Assembly (NCBI RefSeq): GCF_000987775.1
Contig: NZ_LAHO01000001.1
Location: forward strand, 124,001 to 188,000
DNA from: Arsukibacterium ikkense
Lineage (GTDB): Bacteria > Pseudomonadota > Gammaproteobacteria > Enterobacterales > Alteromonadaceae
Length of the DNA stretch: 64,000 bases
Reading direction: 5' to 3'
Under the pieces are notes generated by a model. That model was given only the letters and a program-made list of their open reading frames with translations, ran no database searches and was not told the DNA's origin. Positions within the stretch are counted from its first letter, which is position 1. Each line of letters opens with the position of its first letter. Both the position numbers and the translations under genes were made by a program. Positions 10,258 to 20,372 of the stretch are shown piece by piece.

Positions 10258-11371
10258 ACTGATTAAGTTTAGCCCGTTGCTGGCTATAGTGTGCCTTACT
10301 GTACTCGCCACTGCAGTGGTCAGTTTTAGCGCCCTGGCCACAGTGGCTGCATGCTGGCGGCAAGCAGCGGCGCCTCAACGGCTTGAGTTGGCGGCAGGCA
10401 ACAGAGCTGGGCCGCGGCAGCGGTTTTTAAGCCATGCTGATTGGGAGGGCGCAGGCCAGTTGCTGTTATATCCAGCAGACAGTGAGGTGCCGCTGGCTTC
10501 AATACGAGACTGGCCCTTGCCTGATAGTCTGGGGCCCGCTGCGCCTTTTTATGCCAGCCCGTTGCCGCTAGACAGCAACTATGATGGCTTTGTTGACCAA
10601 CTTGTCAGTGTCGATTTGAATGGCCGGGTGTGGCTAACAGCGGTATTTGCCAATCACTTTGGTGCCAGCAGTTTACTGGCAGATTTAACCCACACTGACT
10701 GGCGTTTTATTCAAACGGCTGGCCTGTTTGATCTTAACCTGCCGCTGCCATTACGTCCGGATGGCTTACCGGCCCGCTATAAACTGTTGCTGTTAGTCGC
10801 CCGCAATACGGGTAGCGGTGAAGATGCTTTGGTGGCCTTGCGACTGCCGGCAGTCATTGCTGCGCCTGCCCTGGTGCAGTTTGCTGAGCTCGTTGACCGC
10901 TCGTTGTTGGCAGACTCAGAGCACAATAATGGTTTGAGTTACCCGCAATGGCAGGCGTTAATGCAGGCTGCGGGCTGGTGGGTTAGGCTCTCCGGGCAGC
11001 TTACCCAGCCACCACAGGTGATAGCAGGGGTGATCTACAGCGCTGTCGCCAGCAGTGACTTTAGTGCTGAAGATTGTGCCAGCCAAAGCGGCGCACACAA
11101 TGTTGTGGCAATGCATCTGCACAGCGCAGGCCTGGTATATAACCAGCGCTATTTCCGCCTGGCAAATGGTGAAGGCCAGCTTAAATTGCAGCAGCAAAAT
11201 GATGGCAGTGCGGCGCTGATTTTACAAAGCGCGGATCAGCAGCAAACGGTGCTAAGTAACCTGCTGACGATAGCGCCGGCCTGCCCGGATTGCACTGAAG
11301 TGCTTAGGCTTGAGCAGTTTCCCCGCTGGCTTAAACTGGCGACGTACCGCCAGGAAACAGGAGCACATTAA
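10244..11371 (+). CDS. Short PilY1-like protein, second set
   Basis: It occupies the pilY1 slot between pilX-like and pilE-like genes but encodes only 375 residues. The ATG at 10244 is favoured because GTGAGGTG lies just upstream and a hydrophobic N-terminal signal/anchor (about residues 8-35) follows. No DxSxS MIDAS motif or von Willebrand domain is visible. A probable calcium loop DSNYDGFVD is at residues 110-118, followed by LNGRVWL, which recalls the PilY1 propeller (D-G-x-x-D...G-x-V-W). Cysteine pairs occur near the C-terminus (APACPDC). I infer a reduced PilY1 relative from position and this motif; sequence similarity over the rest is not obvious. Confidence 0.6.
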   Translation: MPRSKLIKFSPLLAIVCLTVLATAVVSFSALATVAACWRQAAAPQRLELAAGNRAGPRQRFLSHADWEGAGQLLLYPADSEVPLASIRDWPLPDSLGPAAPFYASPLPLDSNYDGFVDQLVSVDLNGRVWLTAVFANHFGASSLLADLTHTDWRFIQTAGLFDLNLPLPLRPDGLPARYKLLLLVARNTGSGEDALVALRLPAVIAAPALVQFAELVDRSLLADSEHNNGLSYPQWQALMQAAGWWVRLSGQLTQPPQVIAGVIYSAVASSDFSAEDCASQSGAHNVVAMHLHSAGLVYNQRYFRLANGEGQLKLQQQNDGSAALILQSADQQQTVLSNLLTIAPACPDCTEVLRLEQFPRWLKLATYRQETGAH

Positions 11372-11772
11372 TGATACGCTCGGGTTTTAGTCTGATTGAA
11401 TTAATGGTGGCCATTGCCATAGTGGGTATTCTTAGTGCCATTGCTTATCCGTCCTATCAGCAATACGTGCTGAGAACACATCGCGCTGAAGCCAGCAGGT
11501 CGTTACTCACCGCGGCCAATATTCAGGAGCGCCACCTGGCCGATTATGGCCGCTACACCGATAATCTGACTTTGCTGGGCGTAGCTGCTGACGGCAATAC
11601 AGCCAGTGGCCGCTATCAGTTACAGGTTAGCCTGACAGATAACAGCAGCTTCATGTTGCAAGTTCAGGCGCAAGGCGCACAACGTGCCGATAGGGATTGT
11701 CTGGTGTTTACCCTGGACCACACCGGCCAGCGCAATGCCAGTTTAGCCAACTCACTATTTTGCTGGGATTAA
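11371..11772 (+). CDS. PilE-like pilin, second set
   Basis: A 133-residue prepilin with leader MIRSG^[37 protein letters not shown], very like the pilE at 7841 in the helix but diverged in the globular part. Two C-terminal-half cysteines (RDCLV, LFCWD) could form the D-loop disulfide. Its start overlaps the preceding stop by one base. Its last 4 bp overlap tail-to-tail with a fimT-like gene on the other strand. Confidence 0.88.
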   Translation: MIRSGFSLIELMVAIAIVGILSAIAYPSYQQYVLRTHRAEASRSLLTAANIQERHLADYGRYTDNLTLLGVAADGNTASGRYQLQVSLTDNSSFMLQVQAQGAQRADRDCLVFTLDHTGQRNASLANSLFCWD

Positions 11773-12278
11773 GCGGGACAAGATTGCTGATGAAAGGTTA
11801 ACCGATTGCGCCCTGCCTGGTTTAGTACCAATCGATAGTGCCATTGGAAGCTGTCTTGTGGGCAATAGTAAAAGGTACCGTTTTCAAGCGCGTTCAGGCT
11901 GCCGTCGCGCCGGAACTGCAGTTGATTGCGGTTGTATATTAAGCGGTGGCTTGCGAACACCGGCGGTATTTGCCGCAGGGTATACGCAGAGTCGGTGTGG
12001 GGGTTAAGCAGGCTTAACACTATGGGATAACGTTGCCAGTCACTTTGGCACTCAGTGCCAGACAGTGGACATAGCCGCACCGGTTGCTGGCTGTTTGCCG
12101 CCTGGATCCTGGCATAGCCCAGATGGCGGCTAAACTGTTGCATATAGCTGCCTGCCCGCTGCTTGTTAATTAGCTCAGCCATGGCTGGCAGGGCAATCTG
12201 CAGCATAATAGCCATAATTGCCAGGCCAAGTATTAATTCAAGTAAGGTTAGCCCTTGTTGTGTTAAATACGCTTTCAT
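11769..12278 (-). CDS. FimT/GspH-type minor pseudopilin, inverted
   Basis: A 169-residue prepilin: MKAYLTQQG^[34 protein letters not shown], with the GspH/FimT pattern ([17 protein letters not shown] and a C-terminal cysteine). An AAGGAG ribosome site lies before the ATG. It completes the second minor-pilin set but is transcribed towards it, with its 3' end overlapping the pilE-like gene by 4 bp. The reading frame is intact, so inversion has not obviously inactivated it. nadE lies upstream on the same strand. Confidence 0.82.
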   Translation of the reverse strand: MKAYLTQQGLTLLELILGLAIMAIMLQIALPAMAELINKQRAGSYMQQFSRHLGYARIQAANSQQPVRLCPLSGTECQSDWQRYPIVLSLLNPHTDSAYTLRQIPPVFASHRLIYNRNQLQFRRDGSLNALENGTFYYCPQDSFQWHYRLVLNQAGRNRLTFHQQSCPA

Positions 12279-12289
12279 CTATGCACTCC

Positions 12290-12318
12290 TTGCTTACCAG
12301 TTGAAACCTGGTAAGCAA
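12290..12318 (-). terminator. Inverted repeat between nadE and the inverted fimT
   Basis: Perfect 11-bp arms (TTGCTTACCAG / CTGGTAAGCAA) with a 7-base loop. Read on the minus strand, the 3' arm runs directly into the AAGGAG ribosome site of the fimT-like gene. There is no T-run, so it could be a weak nadE terminator or a hairpin affecting translation start. Confidence 0.5.
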
Positions 12319-12365
12319 AGTGTAGCAAATATATTTAATAAATGTTCTAGGTGGGGGTGGTGGGG

Positions 12366-13196
12366 CTAGTCGTAAACGGTAGGAATAGGTTCGCGTTTAT
12401 GCTGGGTTTTCAGGTAGATGCTGATTAAACGCTCTGCGACTTCGGGCGCAACGGCTTTACCTTCCAGAAAATCATCAATTTGCTGATAACTTAAACCCAG
12501 TGCGGCTTCATCGGCTTTTTGCGGACTCAGGCACTCCAGATCGGCTGTTGGCGTTTTGCCTACCAGCAGTTGCGGTGCACCAAGGGCAGCGGCAAGCGCG
12601 CGTACCTGACGTTTGCTTAAACCAAATAGCGGCGCTAAATCACAGGCACCATCGCCCCACTTAGTATAAAAGCCGGTAATATTCTCTGCAGAATGATCAG
12701 TCCCCAGCACCAGGCCATCATTCAGCGCGGCAATATGGTATTGCGCCATCATCCGGCAACGGGCTTTAACATTACCTTTAGCGAAATCAGCCTTTGCCTC
12801 ACTAATGCGCTGCTTGTCTTCGCCGCTAAATGCGGCCAGCGTGCTCAGATGCAATGCATCGGTAGCCGCCTGAATATTAACCGTAACGGCTTTGGTTGGC
12901 TGGATAAAGCTGACGGCAAGTTGCGCCTCATCTTCGTCGCGCTGGCTGCCATAGGGCAATCTGACGGCAATAAACTGGTAACCGCCACCATGTTGCTGGT
13001 TTAAATCGTCTATAGCTAGCTGGGCTAAGCGGCCACAGGTGGTAGAGTCGACCCCACCGCTGATCCCCAGTACCAGCGAGGTCATGCCGGCAGTGCGCAA
13101 CTGCTGCTTAATAAAATTAACCCGACGCCTGATCTCAAAGTCTGTATCTATTTCCGGTAAAACCCGCATCTGGGCAATAATCTGCTCTGCCTGCAT
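12366..13196 (-). CDS. nadE: NH3-dependent NAD+ synthetase
   Basis: Final step of NAD synthesis: amidation of nicotinate adenine dinucleotide with ammonia and ATP. The PP-loop SGGVDST and the later [17 protein letters not shown] segment are diagnostic of NadE. The start at 13196 ([10 protein letters not shown]) is preceded by GGAGGG and gives 276 residues, matching the 275 of E. coli. An upstream in-frame ATG would add 21 residues without family support. There is no glutaminase domain, so this is the ammonia-dependent form. It is divergent from glnB. Confidence 0.95.
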   Translation of the reverse strand: MQAEQIIAQMRVLPEIDTDFEIRRRVNFIKQQLRTAGMTSLVLGISGGVDSTTCGRLAQLAIDDLNQQHGGGYQFIAVRLPYGSQRDEDEAQLAVSFIQPTKAVTVNIQAATDALHLSTLAAFSGEDKQRISEAKADFAKGNVKARCRMMAQYHIAALNDGLVLGTDHSAENITGFYTKWGDGACDLAPLFGLSKRQVRALAAALGAPQLLVGKTPTADLECLSPQKADEAALGLSYQQIDDFLEGKAVAPEVAERLISIYLKTQHKREPIPTVYD

Positions 13197-13327
13197 TCTG
13201 GACCACCCTCCGTTAAAATATGCAGAATATCTTAACGTATCTGCACGAAATAGGATCAACTAATTCGCGCTAAAAAGCTGCTGCAAACCAGCGTATGTAT
13301 TATACTGGCGCTAACTTCTGGCCCTAA

Positions 13328-13681
<354 letters not shown>

Positions 13682-13699
13682 TCTGGTTTCTAACTCAAT

Positions 13700-15211
13700 T
13701 TACCATTCAAAACTAAGCTGATCCCGGTTAACGTGTACCTTGCGGGCTACTGGCCGCTTGCGGCTGGCATGCCGGCTCAGTACGGCTTTTTTCTGTTGTT
13801 GCCAAGCCGTTTGTTGCTGACTATGCAACCACTGGCCTAGCTTGGCTCTGGCCCGTTGTTGTGCCTGTTGCAAATCGACTATTGGTGCCGGGTAATCAAG
13901 CCCTATCAGGCAGCCGTATTGTAGTTGCAGATTTTTTGGTAGTAGCCAGGGGCTGTGCAGCCAGCTGCCGGGCAGTTGTCTGAGCTCTGGCAGCCATTGG
14001 CGAATAAACTGGCCGTCCGGGTCTTTTTGCTGGCTTTGTTTCAGCGGGTTATACATCCGGTTGGGGTTAATGCCGGTGGTACCGGCTTGCATCTGAATTT
14101 GCGGGTAATGAATGCCTGGTTCATAATCGATAAAACATTGCGCTAAATGCAGTGCCACTGGCCGCCAATGCAGCCACAAATGATAACTGGCAAAGGCGAC
14201 CAGCATGGCTCTGCCCCGAAAATGCAGCCAGCCGGTGGCCAGTAAACAGCGCATGGCGGCGTCAATTAATGGATAGCCGGTATGGCCGGTTTGCCAGGCG
14301 GTAAACTGTGCTGGGTTAAAATCGGCCTCGCGCATGCCATCAAAACCACGATGCATATTAAAAAATTCTATTGCCGGCTCATCTTCCAGCTTTTGCATAA
14401 AGTGGCAATGCCAGCGCAAGCGGCTGAAAAATGCCTGCAGCCCTTGCTTATGCCTTGGGTTGCTTTGCTGTTTTAATGCCAGCAGGCTTTGTTGTTGTAG
14501 CTGGCGCATACTGAGCTGACCATAACTGATCGCGGTGCTCAAGCGTGAGCAGCTAACCGCCGCTTTGGCTGGCAGGGAAATATGCTGGCGATAATTACGG
14601 CTGCGCTCGCGCATAAAATGATTAAAGTTGGTATCGGCATGGGCAACCTGCGGCAGTTTAGTTATTGCGGGCAAGTCTGAGCAACGCTGCGGTGCCAAGG
14701 TGGCTGGCGAGTTTGCCATCGTGGTTAACAATGGCAAGCTGGCCGGCGTCGGGCACAGTGCTGATTTTAGCCAGTTATCTGCCAGTTCAAACCAGTTGTC
14801 GCGGTTAGCCAGTGGCCGAAATACTGCAAACTGGCGGTACTGCTGCCAGGGAATGGCAAGGCTGCGAAGTAACTTTGCCACTGCCAGGTCGCGTTGATAG
14901 GTCCAGAGATTGCCGGTTTCTTCATGACTGTATACCGCGGTAATGGCATATTGCTGACACAGCTGGCGCAGCACCGCCGTTGCTGCGCCTTTCATCACGA
15001 TTAAAGGTTGGCCCAGCACGCTCAGTTGTTTATCAAGCTGCTGCAGGGCCGGGGCGATATACTGCCAGTGGCGCAGCGACACATCCGGCTGTTGCCAGTA
15101 ATCCGGCTCTACGATATATACCGGCAATACTGCACCTTGTTTGGCGGCTTGCCATAACGGCTGGTGGTCGGTCAGCCGCAAATCGCGTTTAAACCATACC
15201 AGGCTGGTCAT
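13700..15211 (-). CDS. Cryptochrome/deoxyribodipyrimidine photolyase family protein
   Basis: A 503-residue flavoprotein with an N-terminal photolyase Rossmann domain ([19 protein letters not shown]) and a C-terminal FAD-binding domain ([36 protein letters not shown]). The [10 protein letters not shown] segment differs from class I CPD photolyases (usually MHNRLRM) and from CRY-DASH, so I place it in a separate bacterial cryptochrome/photolyase subgroup without a firm name. It is the last gene of a three-gene operon; its start overlaps the stop of the CRY-DASH gene by one base. Whether it repairs DNA or acts as a photoreceptor cannot be read from sequence. Confidence 0.85.
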   Translation of the reverse strand: MTSLVWFKRDLRLTDHQPLWQAAKQGAVLPVYIVEPDYWQQPDVSLRHWQYIAPALQQLDKQLSVLGQPLIVMKGAATAVLRQLCQQYAITAVYSHEETGNLWTYQRDLAVAKLLRSLAIPWQQYRQFAVFRPLANRDNWFELADNWLKSALCPTPASLPLLTTMANSPATLAPQRCSDLPAITKLPQVAHADTNFNHFMRERSRNYRQHISLPAKAAVSCSRLSTAISYGQLSMRQLQQQSLLALKQQSNPRHKQGLQAFFSRLRWHCHFMQKLEDEPAIEFFNMHRGFDGMREADFNPAQFTAWQTGHTGYPLIDAAMRCLLATGWLHFRGRAMLVAFASYHLWLHWRPVALHLAQCFIDYEPGIHYPQIQMQAGTTGINPNRMYNPLKQSQQKDPDGQFIRQWLPELRQLPGSWLHSPWLLPKNLQLQYGCLIGLDYPAPIVDLQQAQQRARAKLGQWLHSQQQTAWQQQKKAVLSRHASRKRPVARKVHVNRDQLSFEW

Positions 15212-16611
15212 CAGCTGTTACTTCTGTCACTCAGTTTTGCCAACCAGCTCTGCCAATGTGCCGGCACCTTAACACCAGGGGCTGGCTGATGAATTAAACT
15301 GCCGGTGGCAGTCAGCTCTGGCAGCATAATGCGTACAAAGTCGCCAGCTGGGTCATAGCATAGCGCTTGTTTTATCAGGTTAAACTGGCGCTCAGTGCTA
15401 TTGCCACTGCCCGCAATATAGGCCCAGTTGCCCCAGTTACTGGCTACGTCGTAATCCAGCAGGCGCTGTTCAAAATAGGCAGCACCCAGGCGCCAGTCGA
15501 TGCCAAGATCATGCATAAGATAGCTGGCGACATTCTGGCGGCCACGGTTACTCATTAAACCACTGGTGTTTAACAAGCGCATATTAGCATCAACAAAGGG
15601 CACACCAGTGTTACCGGCACACCACTGATTAAAGGCTTGCTGCTGGGCGTGGGGCAGGCTGGGCGGGCTGAAATCAGCCGGGCCTTTGATGGCATGGCGG
15701 CTAAACCAGGCCTTACCATATTTTCTGAATTGCCAGCGGAAAAACTCCCGCCACAGCAACTCAAATTTCAGCCAATAGGTTGAGTCATTTGCCTGCTGTT
15801 GTTGCTCAAACCGGACAATCTGTTGCCAGCAAAATCGAGCCGACAAACAGCCCGTCGCCAGCGGCGCCGAAAACTTACTGGCGTAGTAATTGCCCAGCAA
15901 ACCGTTGCGACTGATTTTGTAATGGCGGATCGCCTGCTGCTGCCAGATATAATCATCCAGCCGTTGCAGGGCATCCTGCTCGCTGCTACCGGGTTGCGCC
16001 AAGGGTTGACTGAACATTGCCAGCTGGCTGAAGTTTTCAGAAAATGCGGCGACATCAGCAGGACAGTACCAGTGCTGGCCGGGTTGAATCTGATATTCAG
16101 CCAGGGCTGGTGTAACCTGCAACAGTGGCTCACGTTGTTTTCGAAAGGCACTGAAGCTATCTGGTAGCTGGTGCAGCTGTGGCGCTAAGTCAGGGCTGCC
16201 TAGCAGGCTGTTTACATCAAGGGTAGTGACCTGATGCTGCAGTTTCAGCCTGGCTATGGTTTGCTGTTCGTGATAACCGGTTGGTGTTGCGGCGAAGATC
16301 TGGTTGGCTTGCAGTGCGGTAGCAAGCGAGCTGATTTCCGTTGCCGGCTCGCCGAACAGGGTGACTAAGCCAATGTTCAGCCGGGCTAACGCCTGTCTGG
16401 TATTTGCTATCAGCTGTAATTGCTGCTGTAGCCGCAACAAGCTGGCACGCGCCACGCCATACTGGCGGGAAAAATACGCCGCCTGATCAACACACACCAC
16501 AGCTACTAACCGGCATGAACTGCTGTTCTGGCCGGGGGTATTGGCGTTGCACCACAGCAGCGGATTGTCATGCAGACGCAGCGCCTGATCTAACCACACC
16601 AGGCTGGTCAT
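15211..16611 (-). CDS. DASH-family cryptochrome
   Basis: A 466-residue protein with the CRY-DASH FAD-domain signature [31 protein letters not shown] and the downstream [14 protein letters not shown] / DPAGDFVR segments. CRY-DASH proteins repair pyrimidine dimers in single-stranded DNA and may signal light. It overlaps the upstream FeS photolyase gene by 4 bp and touches the downstream one by one base, so the three are probably co-translated. No RNA-binding C-terminal extension is present. Confidence 0.92.
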   Translation of the reverse strand: MTSLVWLDQALRLHDNPLLWCNANTPGQNSSSCRLVAVVCVDQAAYFSRQYGVARASLLRLQQQLQLIANTRQALARLNIGLVTLFGEPATEISSLATALQANQIFAATPTGYHEQQTIARLKLQHQVTTLDVNSLLGSPDLAPQLHQLPDSFSAFRKQREPLLQVTPALAEYQIQPGQHWYCPADVAAFSENFSQLAMFSQPLAQPGSSEQDALQRLDDYIWQQQAIRHYKISRNGLLGNYYASKFSAPLATGCLSARFCWQQIVRFEQQQQANDSTYWLKFELLWREFFRWQFRKYGKAWFSRHAIKGPADFSPPSLPHAQQQAFNQWCAGNTGVPFVDANMRLLNTSGLMSNRGRQNVASYLMHDLGIDWRLGAAYFEQRLLDYDVASNWGNWAYIAGSGNSTERQFNLIKQALCYDPAGDFVRIMLPELTATGSLIHQPAPGVKVPAHWQSWLAKLSDRSNS

Positions 16612-18134
16612 AGCTGCTCCAGTTTAATCAGATACTCTGCAGCCTTGGCACGTAATGCCTGCTGTTGTTCAGGCGGTTTGTTATACCAGTTTTTATACGC
16701 CAGCTGCATTCTGGCATTGCCGCCCAGTTTATCTTCGTTACGGGCCAGAAAGTCCCAGTAAAATACATTAAAGGGGCAGGCATCTGCTCCGGTGCTTTCT
16801 TTAACATTATACTGGCAATGCTGGCAGTAGTTGCTCATCCGGTTAATATACGCACCGCTGGCTGCATAAGGTTTAGAGGCCAGCACGCCATCGTCGGCAA
16901 ACAAGGCCATACCCAGGGTATTTGGCAGTTCAACCCATTCGTAGGCATCGGCGTACACAGCCAGATACCAGTCCGTAACCGCGCTAACATCCAGCCCGGT
17001 GAGCAGGGCAAAATTGCCGGTAACCATTAACCTTTGAATATGATGCGAATAAGCATGGGTCATGGTGTGGCTAATGGCTTGTTGCATGCAGCGCATCTTA
17101 GTTTTGCCATGCCAGTAATAGCCTGGCAGGGGCCGGCTGGCATTCAGGTAATTGCGCTCTTTGTATTCAGGCATCAGCAACCAGTACAGGCCACGCACGT
17201 ATTCACGCCAGCCTATTAACTGGCGGATAAACCCTTCGGCGGCATTAATGGCTACCTTATCCTGCTGATAAGCCGCTTCGACCTTCTGGCACATCCAACG
17301 CACATCCAGCAAACCGCAGTTTAAATAGATGGAACAAATACTATGAAACAGAAACGGCTGGTCCAGCAGCATGGCATCCTGGTAATCACCAAACTTGGCC
17401 AGTTGCTCGGCAACAAAGTGATTAAAGGCCTGCCGCGCCTGCTTACCCGTTACGGCGTAACAAAAATTAGCAGCAGTTCCCGGGTTATCCGGGAACTGTT
17501 GCTTAACTAACGCTATTACCTCAAGAGTGATTTCATCCGGTACAAATTGCAGAGGGGCAATGGCTTGCAAATCAGCTGGCGGGCTTTTGCGGTTTGCCTT
17601 ATCGAAGTTCCATTGGCCACCAACAGGCTGTTGTTTGTTGTCAAGCAACAGCCCGGTATAGCGGCGCATCTCCCGGTAGAAATACTCCATGCGCAGCTGT
17701 TTGCGACCATCAGCCCATTTGGCAAACATAGTGGCGCTACACAAAAAACGATCGTCTGCCAGCATGTCTAGCGGTAGCTGAAACCTGTTGTGCCAACTAT
17801 TAATTTCCTGCTGCAGACGATACTCACCACATTCGGTCAGCATAATAGCTTGCAGTTGTGGCTGTTGTTGTAATGTATGCTGCACCGCAGCAGTGAGTGA
17901 ATCAAAGCCTTGTTGATAATCGAGGTAGCTTACCTGATAACCCTGTTGGCGTAACACCTCGGCAAAATGCCGCATGGCGCTGAACAGTAATATGATTTTG
18001 TGTTTATGGTGGCTAACATAGCTGGCTTCTTGTTTCACTTCGGCCATTAAAATAAGGTCTTCACTGCTGGCTTCACGCAGGGATGCCAGCGCCGGGCTAA
18101 GCTGGTCTGCTAAAATCACGATAAGCTTGGCCAT
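16608..18134 (-). CDS. FeS bacterial cryptochrome/(6-4) photolyase (PhrB type)
   Basis: A 508-residue member of the iron-sulfur bacterial cryptochrome/photolyase group (PF04244 N-terminal domain, MAKLIVILADQLSPAL). Four cysteines at 349, 437, 440 and 453 (C-x2-C-x12-C plus one upstream) match, one residue off, the [4Fe-4S] ligands I recall for Agrobacterium PhrB (350, 438, 441, 454). The ACPFNVFYWDFLARN segment follows. These enzymes repair (6-4) photoproducts with light. It is the first gene of the three-gene photolyase operon; the promoter should lie in the 164 bp upstream. Confidence 0.92.
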   Translation of the reverse strand: MAKLIVILADQLSPALASLREASSEDLILMAEVKQEASYVSHHKHKIILLFSAMRHFAEVLRQQGYQVSYLDYQQGFDSLTAAVQHTLQQQPQLQAIMLTECGEYRLQQEINSWHNRFQLPLDMLADDRFLCSATMFAKWADGRKQLRMEYFYREMRRYTGLLLDNKQQPVGGQWNFDKANRKSPPADLQAIAPLQFVPDEITLEVIALVKQQFPDNPGTAANFCYAVTGKQARQAFNHFVAEQLAKFGDYQDAMLLDQPFLFHSICSIYLNCGLLDVRWMCQKVEAAYQQDKVAINAAEGFIRQLIGWREYVRGLYWLLMPEYKERNYLNASRPLPGYYWHGKTKMRCMQQAISHTMTHAYSHHIQRLMVTGNFALLTGLDVSAVTDWYLAVYADAYEWVELPNTLGMALFADDGVLASKPYAASGAYINRMSNYCQHCQYNVKESTGADACPFNVFYWDFLARNEDKLGGNARMQLAYKNWYNKPPEQQQALRAKAAEYLIKLEQL

Positions 18135-18298
18135 AAATCCGGACTCCTGATACTGGTTAGACTGTTACGCACGGTTTTTCAGCTCAGATCAATGGCTAAC
18201 GGTATCTGATCGGCAGATTGTTGGCAGAGGATATTGCGCTGCTGTAACAAGCAGGTATGATAACAGCACATTTTTTGACGACGTTAAGGACTTTAGCT

Positions 18299-18958
18299 AT
18301 GTCGACACTTCGACTGAGTGCTGTGGTTTGCAGCTATTTGAATGTCATGGCTATCGGGGCATTGTTATTGGCGGCACCAGCCAGTGTGGCGCAGCAGCAC
18401 GCTGATGATCATCACCATAAAGCGCAACCAGAACATCAGCACGATCATAAACATAAGCATGATCAGGCACCTCAGCAGCATCAACACGAACATGACCACG
18501 AACATGATGATTTCAGCAGCCCGGGCGCTCATGTCCATGGGCAGGCGACGCTAACCATAGTGCTGGAAGGCAACGAAGCGATGCTGGCGTTGCAATCGGC
18601 TGCTTACAACATCGTTGGTTTTGAACATACGCCAACTACCGCTGAGCAACGCCAGGAAATTGCAGTGGCGCTTGATGTACTGCGTCAGGGTAAATGGTTT
18701 GCCATTAATTCGCAGGCAGGTTGTGATCTGACCGACGCCGATGCCAACACCGATTTAACCAGCAGTGTTGCAACTCAGCACGCTGATTTTTATGCGAATA
18801 TCAGTTTGATTTGTCAGCAACCGGCGCGTTTTAATGAACTGACGGTGACGTTGTTTAATCTGGTGCCAAGCCTAGAGCGGGTGTCGGTACAGTGGGTAAT
18901 CAATGGTCAGCAGGGCGCAACCAATTTAAGCTTAGCTAACAATAAGGTGGCGTTTTAA
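18299..18958 (+). CDS. DUF2796 zinc-associated periplasmic protein with His-rich region
   Basis: A 219-residue exported protein with signal peptide ending near APASVAQQ. A His/Asp-rich stretch (about residues 34-80, many HxH repeats) precedes the DUF2796 domain (GAHVHGQATLTIVLEG...LESAAYNIVGFEH-type core). The ATG at 18299 is chosen for its AAGGA ribosome site; an upstream ATG adds 14 residues. In Pseudomonas aeruginosa the operon PA4063-PA4066 combines DUF2796, ABC ATPase, permease and DUF3299, and is induced by zinc depletion. The same four families are clustered here. A zinc-binding periplasmic role is inferred from this and from the histidines. Confidence 0.8.
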   Translation: MSTLRLSAVVCSYLNVMAIGALLLAAPASVAQQHADDHHHKAQPEHQHDHKHKHDQAPQQHQHEHDHEHDDFSSPGAHVHGQATLTIVLEGNEAMLALQSAAYNIVGFEHTPTTAEQRQEIAVALDVLRQGKWFAINSQAGCDLTDADANTDLTSSVATQHADFYANISLICQQPARFNELTVTLFNLVPSLERVSVQWVINGQQGATNLSLANNKVAF

Positions 18959-18998
18959 CCGGCTGTTGTTATACCGGGAACCGGCGACGTGCTTAAAA

Positions 18999-19036
18999 CA
19001 ACAAAGCCCGGTTTGTGCACAGACCGGGCTTTGTTG
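18999..19036. terminator. Bidirectional hairpin between convergent zinc-cluster genes
   Basis: Perfect 14-bp arms (CAACAAAGCCCGGT / ACCGGGCTTTGTTG) around a 10-base loop. It lies between the 3' ends of the DUF2796 and DUF3299 genes and can serve both. Confidence 0.85.
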
Positions 19037-19055
19037 CAGAGGGCTTTAAGCAAGG

Positions 19056-19601
19056 CTAATAAGTATATTCTTCTACCACATCGGCTTTAATACTATAGGC
19101 GGCATTGGCTAAATCATGGCTCATTGGCTGGGTGGTAATGGTACCGCTAATCCAGAATGGCGAATAAATCATATCGGCTCTGAGATTTTTGGCGCCGCTG
19201 ACAAAAATAATCTGGTTAGGTGGTGGTGGTGGCACGTGGATACAGGCACCAAAATAGGGTACCAGAAAAAAACTGGTGACATTTTGCTCAGCGTCAAATT
19301 CCAGCGGCACGATAAAACCGGGGATCCTTACCTTGGTATTATTAAATTCTTCCTTTACCCTGGCCGATTGTAGTATTTGCTCCCATTGCCCGGCAACCGG
19401 GTCGTTACCATTGTAATTATCATCAAAAGGGGAGGGTTGGCTGTAGTCATGCTGAATTTCTGGCATGGCCATCAGCAATGCCAGGTCTTCCTCTGGCATT
19501 AAATCTGTCCATTCAATGGTTTTTACTTCACTGGCATTAAGCAGCAGGCTGAAACTTGCGACCAACACCACAGATAACGTAACAGATAACTTGTTAAGCA
19601 T
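19056..19601 (-). CDS. DUF3299 family exported protein
   Basis: A 181-residue protein with an N-terminal signal peptide (to about residue 24) and the DUF3299 signature LVPYFGACIHVPPPPPNQII, whose Cys120 and His122 could bind metal. It is divergent from the ABC ATPase gene across a 57-bp gap and convergent with the DUF2796 gene. All four genes resemble the zinc-depletion operon PA4063-PA4066, though here they are split into three transcription units. Molecular function is unknown; metal loading or transport is inferred. Confidence 0.8.
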   Translation of the reverse strand: MLNKLSVTLSVVLVASFSLLLNASEVKTIEWTDLMPEEDLALLMAMPEIQHDYSQPSPFDDNYNGNDPVAGQWEQILQSARVKEEFNNTKVRIPGFIVPLEFDAEQNVTSFFLVPYFGACIHVPPPPPNQIIFVSGAKNLRADMIYSPFWISGTITTQPMSHDLANAAYSIKADVVEEYTY

Positions 19602-19658
19602 TGGAGCTTACCCTCTTAATTTTGCATAATAGACACCAACTAACGTGGTAATCATAAC

Positions 19659-20372
19659 ATGACCGGGATGAAACCTGTGACCGACAAGCCGATATTTCCT
19701 GCGATTGAGCTCAAAAATGTAGTGTTTTATTACCAGCCAGCCGGCTGGCAAATGAGCTTGCCAGAGTTGATATTGCAACCGGGCCAACACCTGTTTATTA
19801 AGGGCGCATCAGGCAGCGGTAAAACAACCTTGCTTAATTTACTGGCGGGCATTATCGCCCCCAGACAAGGCGAGATAATGCTGGGGGGTACGCCTTTTAG
19901 CCGGCTATCGCCTGGCAAGCGCGATACTCTGCGCGCCCGCAATATTGGTGTGGTGTTTCAGCAGCTTAATCTTATTTCATACTTATCGGTGCTTGATAAT
20001 GTGTTACTCAGTGCCCACTTTGCCGGCTGCAATAATGCCGAAAGCCGGCAGCGGGCTTTGCTGCTGTTGCAACGTCTGGGGCTTGGCGCCGATCTTGCTG
20101 AGCAGCAAGCTGCAGCGCTTAGCGTAGGGCAGCAACAACGGGTGGCCATTGCCAGGGCCTTACTGACTAAGCCCGCTTTACTGATTGCCGATGAGCCCAC
20201 GTCAGCGCTCGATGCCGATAACCGGGACAGTTTTATGCAGGTGCTGCTGGAACAGGCAAATGCCTGCGGCACTACCGTGATTTTTGTCAGCCACGATGCC
20301 GGTCTACGCCAATACTTTGCGTTACAACTGGATATGCAAAACCTGGCACAAGGAGTTCAGCCATGTTGTTAA
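19659..20372 (+). CDS. ABC transporter ATP-binding protein (LolD/MacB type)
   Basis: A 237-residue ATPase. Walker A is GASGSGKTT at residues 49-57, the ABC signature is LSVGQQQRVAIARALL, and Walker B with the D-loop is LLIADEPTSALD. An ATG three codons downstream is a second possible start. It overlaps the permease gene by 10 bp. ATPases of this class power FtsX-fold permeases that act on periplasmic or lipoprotein substrates rather than importing solutes. The DUF2796/DUF3299 context suggests a zinc-related role. Confidence 0.9.
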   Translation: MTGMKPVTDKPIFPAIELKNVVFYYQPAGWQMSLPELILQPGQHLFIKGASGSGKTTLLNLLAGIIAPRQGEIMLGGTPFSRLSPGKRDTLRARNIGVVFQQLNLISYLSVLDNVLLSAHFAGCNNAESRQRALLLLQRLGLGADLAEQQAAALSVGQQQRVAIARALLTKPALLIADEPTSALDADNRDSFMQVLLEQANACGTTVIFVSHDAGLRQYFALQLDMQNLAQGVQPCC

